From JAICIG01 sp035532215 (GTDB taxonomy: Bacteria > Planctomycetota > Planctomycetia > Pirellulales > JAICIG01): a DNA stretch of 9,792 bases. A program made the position numbers and the translations under genes. The stretch covers positions 1 through 9,792 of the forward strand of contig DATKRK010000365.1 in assembly GCA_035532215.1 (NCBI GenBank). Direction: 5' to 3'. The notes under the pieces are model-generated. The model was not told where the DNA came from. It saw nothing but the letters and a program-made list of their open reading frames with translations, and searched no databases. Shown here in pieces: positions 1 through 6,761 of this stretch (its first letter is position 1; each line of letters opens with the position of its first letter).

Positions 1-120
1 CTTGCACGGCGAAATCTTGAGCTATAGTTCCTAATGCCAGGGCGTTTGGTCGGCTGCTTCACCGCCGGCGCTTTGGCAGGGACGCCGCACGAAGCGTCAG
101 AAATTACCCCGCGGCGTGAG

Positions 121-162
121 CCCGGCGAGCGTCGATTCTGACAGACTCTCGCCGGGTTTTTT
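121..162 (+). terminator. Probable intrinsic terminator
   Basis: A perfect 9-bp GC-rich stem pairs 121-129 (CCCGGCGAG) with 148-156 (CTCGCCGGG) and is followed at once by six T residues (157-162). This is the classical rho-independent shape for plus-strand transcription. The loop has 18 bases and may contain a small inner 3-bp stem (131-133 with 140-142). It would terminate a transcript entering from left of the window, since no gene is seen before it here. Confidence 0.6.
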
Positions 163-183
163 CATGCGCTGGCGACATCCATC

Positions 184-324
184 GCGTGCCCTCGCCCGTT
201 TCACATCAGGGAGTCACGGGCGCCCTCGCCCGTATCGTATCATGGAGTCACGGGCGCCCTCGCCCGTATCGCGTTGCCGGGCGGGGGCGCCCGGCCCTCC
301 CTTCGCCGGGCGGGGGCGCCCGGC
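184..324. repeat. Array of short hairpins, two mirrored types
   Basis: Type A is a 28-base unit found at 210-237 and 244-271, with a degenerate partial copy at 184-199. Its core is ACGGGCG-CCCT-CGCCCGT, a 7-bp stem (216-233 and 250-267). Type B is a 28-base unit found at 276-303 and 305-332. Its core is GCCGGGCG-GGGG-CGCCCGGC, an 8-bp stem (276-295 and 305-324). Type B is essentially the reverse complement of type A: the inner six stem pairs are identical, the seventh pair changes from A-T to C-G on both sides, and the loop differs. The array ends about 160 bases before the start of the esterase gene. Confidence 0.8.
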
Positions 325-480
325 CCTCCCTTTGAGAACGAAGCGAACAGGCCTGTTCCCTGGCGGCTTGCCGCACCGGCGGCCGCATCCGCTGGAAGGC
401 GGCGGCCGGGTGGATTATGCTTCCGATGATGCTGAACTGGGCTTGTTATGCGCCTTTTCGATTCTCGAAGCTACAACCTC

Positions 481-487
481 AAGGTGA
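481..487 (+). promoter_or_regulatory. Shine-Dalgarno site of the esterase gene
   Basis: AAGGTGA lies six bases before the ATG at 494, at normal ribosome-binding spacing. It supports that ATG, which also gives a complete export signal, over later in-frame ATG codons. Confidence 0.65.
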
Positions 488-493
488 TTTCGC

Positions 494-1531
494 ATGCATT
501 CCTTCTGCCGTTCGCTTAATGCTCGCTCGTCGAAACTCTTTGCCCGTTGGATGCTGGCTGCCGGCGCCGCGATGACGCTCGTAGCCGCCACGAACCTTGC
601 CGCCGCCGAGCCTCTGAAGCAGGGAGAGCGAATCGTCTTCTTGGGCGATTCGATCACGCAGGCCGGCGCCGCGCCCGGCGGGTACGTGACGCTGGTCAAA
701 GAGGCGATCGCCGAGCGCGCGCCCGATTTGGGCGTCCAGGTGATCGGCGCCGGCATCAGCGGCCATAAAGTGCCCGACTTGGAAAACCGGCTCCAGCGCG
801 ACGTGCTCGACAAAAAGCCGAGCGTCGTCGTGATCTACATCGGCATCAACGACGTTTGGCACTCGCTCAGCAACCGCGGCACGCCGAAGGACGTTTACGC
901 CGCCGGCCTGCGCAGGCTCATCGGCAAGATCCAAGCGGCGGGCGCCCGCGTGATCCTCTGCACGCCGAGCGCGATCGGCGAAAAGACCGACGGCTCGAAC
1001 CAGCTCGACAAGATGCTCGACGAATACAGCCAGCTCAGCCGCGACGCGGCCCAGGAAACCAAGGTCCAACTGCTCGACCTGCACGAAGATTTTCGCAGCT
1101 ATCTCAAGCAGCACAACTCGGCCAACGCCGAGAAAGGCGTGCTCACCACCGACGGCGTACACCTGAATGCGGCCGGCAACCGCTTCGTGGCCGACCAGAT
1201 GCTCGCGGCGCTGGGCGTGCCGGAGAAGGCCGGGTTGCTCAGGCATATCGTGCTGTTCAAGTTCAAGGACGAGGTCACGAAGGAGCAGGTGCAAGAAGTC
1301 GTCGACGCGTTTTCGGCGCTGCCCGAGAAGATCGACACGATCGTCGATTTCGAGTGCGGCACGGACGTGAGCGTCGAGGGCAAGGCCGCCGGCTTCACGC
1401 ACGGCTTCGTCGTCAGCTTCCGCGACGAGGCCGGCCGCGCCGCCTACTTGCCGCACGCCGCGCACCAGGATTTCGTCAAGCTCGTCGGCCCGCGGGTCGA
1501 CAAGGTGCTGGTGTTCGATTTCAAGCCGTAA
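494..1531 (+). CDS. Secreted GDSL/SGNH esterase fused to a Dabb domain
   Basis: This 345-residue protein joins two domains. Residues 1-38 look like a signal peptide: a basic start, a hydrophobic run at about 20-37, and an Ala-Ala-Ala cleavage site before Glu39. Residues 45-241 form an SGNH hydrolase with block I GDSI (nucleophile Ser53), block II Gly90, block III GIND (Asn119) and block V DGVH (Asp220 and His223). The catalytic set is therefore intact. Such enzymes hydrolyse esters, often acetyl esters on glycans; the substrate cannot be told here. Residues 249-345 match a Dabb (stress-responsive alpha/beta barrel) domain, beginning LRHIVLFKFKD and containing GFTHGFVVSFRDEAGRAAYL. Dabb domains usually dimerise as a ferredoxin-like barrel, and their role in this fusion is unknown. 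The frame is continuous across the joint, which has only a short linker (about 242-248). The gene stands alone; the next one starts 438 bases later. Confidence 0.9.
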   Translation: MHSFCRSLNARSSKLFARWMLAAGAAMTLVAATNLAAAEPLKQGERIVFLGDSITQAGAAPGGYVTLVKEAIAERAPDLGVQVIGAGISGHKVPDLENRLQRDVLDKKPSVVVIYIGINDVWHSLSNRGTPKDVYAAGLRRLIGKIQAAGARVILCTPSAIGEKTDGSNQLDKMLDEYSQLSRDAAQETKVQLLDLHEDFRSYLKQHNSANAEKGVLTTDGVHLNAAGNRFVADQMLAALGVPEKAGLLRHIVLFKFKDEVTKEQVQEVVDAFSALPEKIDTIVDFECGTDVSVEGKAAGFTHGFVVSFRDEAGRAAYLPHAAHQDFVKLVGPRVDKVLVFDFKP

Positions 1532-1969
1532 GGGCGGCGGTCCGCGCTGGCCGCTACGAAACGAGAGGAATGGCTCACGCGGAGAAGTTCTCGTGTCTTC
1601 CGCGGCTTGGCGTGAAATCATGTCCGATGCGTACCAATGTGCTTGGAATCAGCGGGCGGCAAAGAGATTCGACGACCGCGAGCGGAATTGCACCGGCAAC
1701 GCTTGCCACCAGCTTTAGCTGGTGGTAGGAAAGCCAACCATGAAACGTCGTCTAGCCGGCTTTAGCCGGCTTCCTCTTGAGGAGGACGCACAAGCCGGCT
1801 AAAGCCGGCTCAAAGACAACAGGCGCTTTTGCTCGAATACCACCAGCTAAAGCTGGTGGCAGACAGCAAAGGAGATCAGCGGCAATTTCCGAATTCTTTT
1901 GAAGAAGCGTGGCCGGTGGCCGACTTCAAGCCGAGGTATACGCGAACGAACGCGAGGCAAGACGTTACC
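1532..1969. other. Intergenic gap with nested inverted repeat
   Basis: No gene is seen. The left half (1532-1704) shows no recognisable site and no clear terminator for the esterase gene. The right half is dominated by the mirrored repeat at 1705-1860. A TTG at 1829 would open the next gene's frame 47 codons early, but that extension would translate one arm of the repeat (1840-1860), so it is unlikely to be real. Confidence 0.6.
1705..1860. repeat. Nested inverted repeat built from palindromes
   Basis: Two palindromes are laid out as mirror images around a third. The outer copies are 1705-1725, core CCACCAGCTTTAGCTGGTGG, and 1840-1860, its exact reverse complement with core CCACCAGCTAAAGCTGGTGG. 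The inner copies are 1754-1771, AGCCGGCTTTAGCCGGCT, and 1793-1810, its exact reverse complement. Between them 1772-1783, TCCTCTTGAGGA, is a 5-bp stem with a TT loop. Each unit can fold alone (8-9-bp stem, 2-base loop) or pair with its partner across the centre, so two alternative structures exist. No transposase is nearby. Confidence 0.9.
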
Positions 1970-2815
1970 ATGCGAAAACCGGTCAGCGCGCGAACGATTG
2001 GCGTCGGGTTGATCGTCGGCCATTTGCTGCTGGCGGCGGTGGCGGCGATCGGGCTGCATCAACGCGCCGCGGCGCTGGGGACCACCCAATCTGAAATGCT
2101 GTTCGTGGCCGTTCTCGCAATCTCCATCAGCCAAGCGGGGTTGATTGGCTTATGGGCGGGGCTGGCCAAGGCGCCGGCTGCCAGGCGGTTGGCGGCGGCG
2201 ATCGGCGGAGGCGTGGCCGTTTACAGCAGTCTCAGGATCGCAGTCCCGATCGCGGGAGGCGTTAGGACAAGCAGCACCGAGAACTGGATTTTTCCCGCAG
2301 TATTTGTGTTGGCGCCTTTCGTTGCCGTCGCTCTGTTCGCCGCTGCGATGCGCCGGCGCGGGTTTGCCATCGAACGGCTCGCCCCCGGCGAAGACCGCGG
2401 CGAGCGGCGCGAAGCGCAATTCTCGCTGTTTCACCTGTTCGCGATTACGTTCGTCGCCGCGATCTTGTTTACGCTCGTCCGCCAACTTCGAGATAAGTGG
2501 GATGGCGCTGCGACCGCGTGGGAATTTTGCCCGATTGCCGCATTCAACGCTCTCATTTTCGTCTTGCACACGCAGATTTGCCTTTGGTCCGCCTTGGGAG
2601 CCGGGCGTCTGGCTCTGCGTCTCGGCGCGTTGCTGTTCTCGACCGCTCTCGCCGCGGCAGTCTACGGTCTCGCCACCGGCGGCCCCCAAAACGCCTATCT
2701 GATTTTTCTCGAGTTGATGACTATTTATTCAGTTTTGGTCGCGGGCACGCTGGGGGTGCTCCGCCGCTTCGGTTATCGCTTGCTGAGGCGCACCGCGCCA
2801 GCCAATGCAGGGTAG
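1970..2815 (+). CDS. Polytopic membrane protein of unknown function
   Basis: I do not recognise a functional family. From the ATG at 1970 the protein has 281 residues and about eight hydrophobic segments: roughly 10-30, 42-65, 74-97, 106-127, 152-171, 183-206, 214-235 and 243-263. A basic and acidic cytoplasm-like stretch (128-150, with RRRG and EDRGERRE) separates segments four and five. Segment five begins QFSLFHLFAITFVAAILF, which resembles the FSLR-type hydrophobic motif widespread in planctomycete membrane proteins. This is known from memory only. No catalytic or transport motif stands out. An earlier TTG at 1829 is open in frame, but it would translate a palindromic repeat. A weak GAGG at 1954-1957 precedes the chosen ATG. 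Both neighbours are unrelated, and the next gene is on the other strand with converging transcription. Confidence 0.75.
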   Translation: MRKPVSARTIGVGLIVGHLLLAAVAAIGLHQRAAALGTTQSEMLFVAVLAISISQAGLIGLWAGLAKAPAARRLAAAIGGGVAVYSSLRIAVPIAGGVRTSSTENWIFPAVFVLAPFVAVALFAAAMRRRGFAIERLAPGEDRGERREAQFSLFHLFAITFVAAILFTLVRQLRDKWDGAATAWEFCPIAAFNALIFVLHTQICLWSALGAGRLALRLGALLFSTALAAAVYGLATGGPQNAYLIFLELMTIYSVLVAGTLGVLRRFGYRLLRRTAPANAG

Positions 2816-2887
2816 GAAGAGTAGTTCACTCTCCGCGTCTCCGCGTGAAATGATGCTTGGCGCCTGTAAACGCGATCGAGCGACGTA

Positions 2888-2907
2888 GGTTACGCTTCAG
2901 CGTAACC
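2888..2907. repeat. 20-base palindrome with TTCA core
   Basis: GGTTACGCTTCAGCGTAACC is a perfect 9-bp stem with a 2-base TC loop. It lies in the 206-base gap between two converging genes, where a bidirectional terminator would be useful. No T-tract follows, however. It has the same length and layout as the palindromes at 1706, 8372 and 9705, although the arm sequence differs. Confidence 0.75.
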
Positions 2908-3003
2908 AAAGTAGCAGGCACACTCCGTGTGCCGTCGCGAGCCCCGTGATGGTACTCAATCGCAAGTCCGGTTACGGCACGCGGAGCGTGCCTACTACTT
3001 TGG
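2906..3003. repeat. Inverted pair of hairpins with a compensated difference
   Basis: The left arm 2906-2935 and the reverse complement of 2974-3003 agree at 27 of 30 bases. Each arm contains its own hairpin: 2917-2933 (GGCACAC-TCC-GTGTGCC) and 2976-2992 (GGCACGC-GGA-GCGTGCC). Two of the three differences are the two halves of one base pair, A-T in the left copy and G-C in the right, so both local stems stay perfect. A further small palindrome, GGCGCAAGCGCC (3002-3013), touches the right end, just downstream of the phosphatase stop codon. Confidence 0.85.
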
Positions 3004-3021
3004 CGCAAGCGCCGTTCGCTC

Positions 3022-3897
3022 TCAAACCGCTTCGCGGTTCCGCCGCACCCACTCTTGCAGATCGAGCGGCGTGTCGTTCTCGCGGTTGATGCTGGGAAAC
3101 AGCGATTCCAAACGCAGCGAAGGCTTGGCCAACTCGGCGACCGAGTCGAGCACCAGGTCGGGCCGGTAGGCGTGATGGTCGAGGTCGGAACTCTTGGTTC
3201 CGCCGGAGAGCACCAGAATCGTGTGATAGCCCATCTGCACGCCGCCCAGGATGTCGGTCTCCATCGTGTCGCCGATCATCACCGTGTCGCTCGTCGCCAG
3301 CCGCAGTTCCTTGCGGGCGGCGCGCATCATCACCGGGCTGGGCTTGCCGACGCTGAACGACTTCACGCCGGTGACGGCTTCGAGATAGGCCACCGTCGCC
3401 CCGCAGCCGGGCCGCAGGCCGGTGGCCGTCGGGCAGTTCGGGTCGAGATTGGTGGCGATCAGCTTGGCGCCGCCGAGAATCAATCGCACGGCGGTTTCCA
3501 GCGTCTCCAGCGTGACCGTTCGCCCTTCGCCGACCACCACGTAATCCGGGGAATGGTCGACGATCGAGTAGCCGTTGCGGTGCAGCGCGTTGAGCAGGCC
3601 CCCTTCGCCGATCACGTAGGCCGTGCCGCGAGGCTTTTGTTCGGCCAGAAACCGGGCCGTCGCCATGGCGCAGGTGAAGATGTGACTCTCTTCGACCTCC
3701 ATGCCCAGCCGCTGGAGCTTGGTCGCCACGTCGCGGCGCGTCCGCTGGCTGTTATTCGTCAAAAACAAGAAGGGGATTCGCTCCTGCAGCAACCGGCCGA
3801 TGAATTCGGCGGCGCCCGGGATCAACTCGTTTCCTCGATAGATCACGCCATCCATGTCGATCAAAAAGCCGAGCCGCATCGTTGCTTGTTTCGTCAT
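3022..3897 (-). CDS. HAD-IIA (NagD-like) sugar-phosphatase family protein
   Basis: This 291-residue cytoplasmic protein has all four HAD motifs. Motif I is DMDGVIYRG, with nucleophile Asp14 and acid/base Asp16. Motif II is LTNNSQ with Thr47. Motif III is Lys185 in VGKPSP. Motif IV is MIGDTMETDI with Asp210 and Asp215. The C2-type cap between motifs II and III carries the CAMATA and YVIGEGG signatures of the NagD group. Family members dephosphorylate small phosphometabolites such as nucleotides, glycolate phosphate or p-nitrophenyl phosphate; the natural substrate cannot be read from sequence. The length is slightly above the usual 250-270 because of a tail after about residue 258. The frame stays open upstream to 4413, but that extension translates intergenic repeats and is low-complexity, so I start at the ATG at 3897. 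ATGs two and seven codons around it are possible alternatives, and no strong ribosome site decides between them. Confidence 0.9.
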   Translation of the reverse strand: MTKQATMRLGFLIDMDGVIYRGNELIPGAAEFIGRLLQERIPFLFLTNNSQRTRRDVATKLQRLGMEVEESHIFTCAMATARFLAEQKPRGTAYVIGEGGLLNALHRNGYSIVDHSPDYVVVGEGRTVTLETLETAVRLILGGAKLIATNLDPNCPTATGLRPGCGATVAYLEAVTGVKSFSVGKPSPVMMRAARKELRLATSDTVMIGDTMETDILGGVQMGYHTILVLSGGTKSSDLDHHAYRPDLVLDSVAELAKPSLRLESLFPSINRENDTPLDLQEWVRRNREAV

Positions 3898-3942
3898 TGA
3901 ATGTTCTACTGCGTCGATCATCTTGCGTGTCATCCGTTCCCG

Positions 3943-3972
3943 GCCGCAGTGCCCTGAGCCGCAGTGCCCTGA
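3943..3972. repeat. Two tandem copies of a 15-base unit
   Basis: GCCGCAGTGCCCTGA occurs at 3943-3957 and again, identically and without a gap, at 3958-3972. It lies 46 bases upstream of the phosphatase start on the minus strand. It could be a duplicated binding site or a simple slippage product; nothing in the sequence decides. Confidence 0.8.
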
Positions 3973-4232
3973 AGAGGGCCCCTTCGATTGCATCCGGCAA
4001 TCCGAGCAACGCGCTGCGGTTGCGCTTAAGCTGTGCCCCGAATGCAGACCGCGTGCCGCAAACGTCCCTTCGTAAAAAGGGGGCTCGGCGGGTGGCAATC
4101 GCAAAGAGCGGCGCCTTAAGGCGATACGTCTTGTACCGCCCGGGCGGATGGAACATGTTTTTAATGTGCTGGCCCTGATCGCATCGGCGTAACGGCGCCA
4201 GCCATGCCTAGCTTTTAGGCGCCAGGGGCCCC

Positions 4233-4365
4233 AGCCCGGATTATTCACAGCCCGGCTATTACTTGACAAAGCGCTCGATACCAACCCGAAGCGCCAGCGA
4301 GGCAAGTGCGTTGCTCCACCTTGCTTGCGCTTCGGGTTAGTGTGGGCTGATGAATAATCCGGGCT
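4233..4365. repeat. Long nested inverted repeat
   Basis: The outer arms are 4233-4247 (AGCCCGGATTATTCA) and its exact reverse complement at 4351-4365. After one unpaired base, six more bases pair (4248-4253 with 4344-4349). Further in, 4283-4302, beginning AACCCGAAGCGC, matches the reverse complement of 4319-4338 at 18 of 20 bases. The centre is a 16-base loop (4303-4318). The whole could form a bulged long hairpin of about 133 bases. Words such as AACCCGAAGCG recur between genes in planctomycetes as far as I remember; this was not checked. Confidence 0.8.
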
Positions 4366-4504
4366 AGCGGCGTTGCGCAACATAATGCAAGTTGGCGATC
4401 GGCGGCAGCGCATAGGCGATGCCCTAGCGAACTGGGGCTTCGCTTAGGCTCATTCCCAGCCACCCGTCACCTGGACCTACATCGATGCTCGTCTTACAAA
4501 GCCC

Positions 4505-5797
4505 CTACGACCGGCTTTGCATCAAGGCTTCGATTTCCTCCGCCTCGACGGGAATTTGGGCCATCAAGTCGATCGGCCCCGCTTCCGTCACCAGCACGTC
4601 GTTTTCCAGGCGGATGCCGAACCCTTCTGCTGGAATATAGAGGCCCGGTTCGACCGTCAGCACCCAGCCTGGGGCAAACGGCTCGTGCATCAGGCCGACG
4701 TCGTGAACGTCGAGCCCCAGCGGATGCCCTAGCCCGTGCATGAAGTATTTGCGGCAGGCCGGTTCGTCGGGCGTTTGCTTCTGGATGTCTTCGGCCGCGA
4801 GCAGCCCGAGGGCCAGCAGTTCGTCGTTCATCATCATCTGGGCTTCGCGCGTCCAATCTCGGTGCAGCTTGCCGACGACGGCGCCCGCGGCCGAAGCCCG
4901 CATCACGCGCAGCACGGCGTCGTACACGGCCCGCTGCCGCGGCGTAAAGCGGCCATCGACCGGAATCGTGCGCGTCAAGTCGGCGTTGTAATTGGCGTAG
5001 TTGGCGGCCACGTCCATCAACAGCAGTTCGCCGGCCCGGCAAGGCTGGTCGTTGGAAATATAGTGCAGCACGCAGGCGTTCGCGCCCGAGGCGACGATCG
5101 GCGTGTAGGCGAATTTCGCCCTGCGGCGCGTGAACTCGTGGGCGAACTCGGCCTCGACTTCATACTCCGTCACGCCGGGTTTCACGAAGCCGAGCACGCG
5201 GCGAAAGCCTTGATCGGTGATCTCGATCGCCCGCTTGAGCAAGTCGATTTCGGCCGGCGATTTGGTCACGCGCAACTGGTGCATCAACGGCGCCAGCCGC
5301 CGGTAGTCGTGCAGCGGATAGCGGGCCTGGCAGTCTTCGATGAAGCGGGCATCGCGCGTCGGCACTTCGACCATGGCCCGGCGATGCTCGTTCGTGTTCA
5401 AGAACGCCTGCTCGGCGTCGCACATCAGCACGTGGAACGTTTTGGGAAAATCGCTGAGCCACTTCACCGTGCGGACGCCGGAGATCTGCGTCGCTTCTTC
5501 CTTCGTGAGCTTGTGTCCCTCCCAGGTCTTGAGCAGTTCGTTCGGCTCGCGCAAAAACAAAACTTCACGCAGCTTCTCGTCGTGCGCATCGGGCGACAAC
5601 ACCAGCATCGACTCTTCCTGTTCGATGCCCGAGAGATAGAACAAATCGTTGTTCGGCACGAGCGGCAGCGAGCCGTCGGCGTTGGTCGGCAGCACGTCGT
5701 TGGCGTTGACCACCGCCACCGATCGCGGCGGCAGCAATTGTTTCAAACGGGCGCGATTCTCGACGAACAACGAAGCATCGATCGGGGCATGTCGCAT
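4505..5797 (-). CDS. pepP: Xaa-Pro aminopeptidase (peptidase family M24B)
   Basis: This 430-residue cytoplasmic metallopeptidase removes an N-terminal residue that precedes proline. Residues 1-165 form the aminopeptidase P N-terminal domain, including SLPLVPNNDLFYLSGIEQEES at 43-63. Residues about 175-420 form the pita-bread catalytic domain. The five expected metal ligands are all present: Asp262 (LLMDVAANY), Asp273 (YNADLTRTIP), His358 (HGLGHPLGLDVHD), Glu383 (TVEPGLYIP) and Glu398 (IRLEND). His354 and His365 match the two further conserved histidines. The length agrees with E. coli PepP (about 440). The ATG at 5797 is preceded by AAGG with eight bases of spacing, which supports this start. 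A weak TATACG on the minus strand (5867-5872) could be a -10 box, but no matching -35 is seen. The gene points away from the efflux genes and is probably an independent housekeeping unit. Confidence 0.93.
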   Translation of the reverse strand: MRHAPIDASLFVENRARLKQLLPPRSVAVVNANDVLPTNADGSLPLVPNNDLFYLSGIEQEESMLVLSPDAHDEKLREVLFLREPNELLKTWEGHKLTKEEATQISGVRTVKWLSDFPKTFHVLMCDAEQAFLNTNEHRRAMVEVPTRDARFIEDCQARYPLHDYRRLAPLMHQLRVTKSPAEIDLLKRAIEITDQGFRRVLGFVKPGVTEYEVEAEFAHEFTRRRAKFAYTPIVASGANACVLHYISNDQPCRAGELLLMDVAANYANYNADLTRTIPVDGRFTPRQRAVYDAVLRVMRASAAGAVVGKLHRDWTREAQMMMNDELLALGLLAAEDIQKQTPDEPACRKYFMHGLGHPLGLDVHDVGLMHEPFAPGWVLTVEPGLYIPAEGFGIRLENDVLVTEAGPIDLMAQIPVEAEEIEALMQSRS

Positions 5798-5938
5798 GCA
5801 GAAGACCTTGTGGCAGGGCGTTTCGGTTCAGCGTTGGTTCTTCGTCAGGCCAGGGCGGCGGCCCAACGTATAAGAACAGCATCGAGCCTTCACATTTTGC
5901 GATATGAGAGCGGTTCCTCGCAATGGCGCCTTCCCGGC

Positions 5939-5971
5939 GCCCCGCGGCCTAGAAGCCGCCGACCGCGGGGC
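5939..5971. repeat. 9-bp GC-rich hairpin
   Basis: GCCCCGCGG (5939-5947) pairs perfectly with CCGCGGGGC (5963-5971) across a 15-base loop. No T-tract follows on either strand, so it does not look like an intrinsic terminator. It lies about 140 bases upstream of the aminopeptidase start. Confidence 0.6.
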
Positions 5972-6361
5972 CTTTCGGGCGGCGGTGATTTATATTTTGG
6001 CCGATTCATTTATATTGCCGCGCGGGCGCGCGTTCGAATCGGCGTCGCATCGCAAAATTCTCCGAGAAAACACGCGGTTCGCGCCGCGAGCGGCCCTCGC
6101 GGCGGCGCTCAAAACAGGGCGTTTCATGCCCGATCGCCGCCCGTTTGGCGCCCATTTCGACGCCTTTCGATAAATCATCGCGACCAGCGTTTTCGCCCGC
6201 GGGCCGAGGTTTTGGCCGTTTTCTTGCGTCGCGGCGGCTTATCATTTCGTGTGGCGTATAAATCATGCTTTTTGCTCCCCTCGCACCGGCCGGCAAACCG
6301 ACCTTAACGCGCCGCCGGCTTGCTGATATTGCGCGCGGCCAAGAATGAGGCATGCGTTGGC

Positions 6362-6416
6362 CGTGGGGCGGCCTTCCAGGCCGTCGGCGATTGACGGCCT
6401 GGAAGGCCGCCCCACG
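6362..6416. repeat. 24-bp perfect stem with 7-base loop
   Basis: Bases 6362-6385 and 6393-6416 are exact reverse complements, separated by GGCGATT. The arm reads roughly CGTGGGGCGGCC followed by TTCCAGGCCGTC. It contains GGCCTTCCAGGCC, so smaller stems can also form within each arm. No poly-T follows. It is the longest perfect stem in the window and lies about 345 bases before the outer membrane factor gene. Such a structure may be an inserted repeat or may act in RNA form. Confidence 0.9.
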
Positions 6417-6752
6417 AGGCATCAAACGTCTCGTCGGAGCCCGCTGCAGTGTATGATCGCCAGCACATACCAGAAATCGATTGCCTCCGCAGCCTCACGG
6501 ACCAAGCCGCTGCGAGATGACACTGCACGCGCTGCGTCGCTCAGACCAAGGGCGTTAGCGACCAAGATTTTGGTGGTGGGCGCCTGAGGCGCAAGAGCGA
6601 CGAGGCCGACGAGCGTTGTCGCCCTGTCGTCGAATCCAGCCCATTGCCTCCATCTCCCGCAGCTTGCCCGGAAATTGAAGGATTGCCTGAAATAAGGCGG
6701 CTGCGCCGCTCGATACCATCGGTAGGATCCGGCAGAACGTCGTCTGGTTTCC

Positions 6753-6757
6753 AGGAG
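6753..6757 (+). promoter_or_regulatory. Shine-Dalgarno site of the outer membrane factor
   Basis: AGGAG lies four bases before the ATG at 6762, slightly closer than usual. It supports that start, which also yields a hydrophobic export signal. Confidence 0.6.
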
Positions 6758-6761
6758 TTCG

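Larger units (their letters stand above)
1..493. other. Gene-free left edge with hairpins
   Basis: No convincing gene is seen here. An open frame at 116-487 on the plus strand runs through the hairpin repeats. Its translation is rich in Pro, Arg and Gly and has no recognisable domain, so I treat it as chance. The stretch holds a terminator-like hairpin (121-162) and four tandemly arranged hairpins (216-324). The end of an upstream gene could lie left of the window. The promoter for the esterase gene at 494 should be in the right part of this stretch, but no clear -35/-10 pair was found. Confidence 0.6.
3898..4504. other. 607-base gap with repeats
   Basis: This lies between two minus-strand genes. 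I see no gene in it: the open frames here (for example minus 4245-4463 and plus 3882-4178) run through repeats and show no domain. It contains a 15-base tandem duplication (3943-3972), a perfect 12-base palindrome CGCCTTAAGGCG (4112-4123) and a nested inverted repeat (4233-4365). Its size argues against tight co-transcription of the aminopeptidase and the phosphatase. No clear promoter for the phosphatase was found. Confidence 0.6.
5798..6761. other. 964-base divergent intergenic region
   Basis: This lies between the minus-strand aminopeptidase and the plus-strand outer membrane factor, so promoters for both should be here. None could be assigned with confidence. I see no gene: open frames such as plus 5904-6173 and minus 6006-6425 are Arg/Ala-rich with no domain. 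Minus 6422-7030 runs into the outer membrane factor gene. Two strong hairpins occur (5939-5971 and 6362-6416). A locally AT-richer patch lies near 5987-6017, and 6580-6592 (GCGCCTGAGGCGC) is a small palindrome. Confidence 0.55.

Noticed and set aside
184..332. CRISPR array
   Set aside because: The repeats are adjacent with spacing of only a few bases, change orientation midway, and have no unique spacers of even length and no cas genes.
116..487. Plus-strand open frame of 123 codons before the esterase
   Set aside because: It runs through the terminator-like hairpin and the hairpin array, and its Pro/Arg/Gly-rich translation reflects those repeats.
479..1621. Long minus-strand open frame of 380 codons
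   Set aside because: It lies antisense to the esterase gene, whose plus-strand product has complete catalytic motifs. GC-rich codon use keeps the opposite frame free of stops.
3898..4413. 172-codon N-terminal extension of the phosphatase
   Set aside because: It translates the tandem duplication and the nested inverted repeat. The HAD fold begins about 10 residues after the ATG at 3897, as in NagD proteins.
4736..6307. Long plus-strand open frame of 523 codons
   Set aside because: It is antisense to the aminopeptidase and then runs into intergenic DNA. The translation is rich in His, Arg and Gln with no domain.
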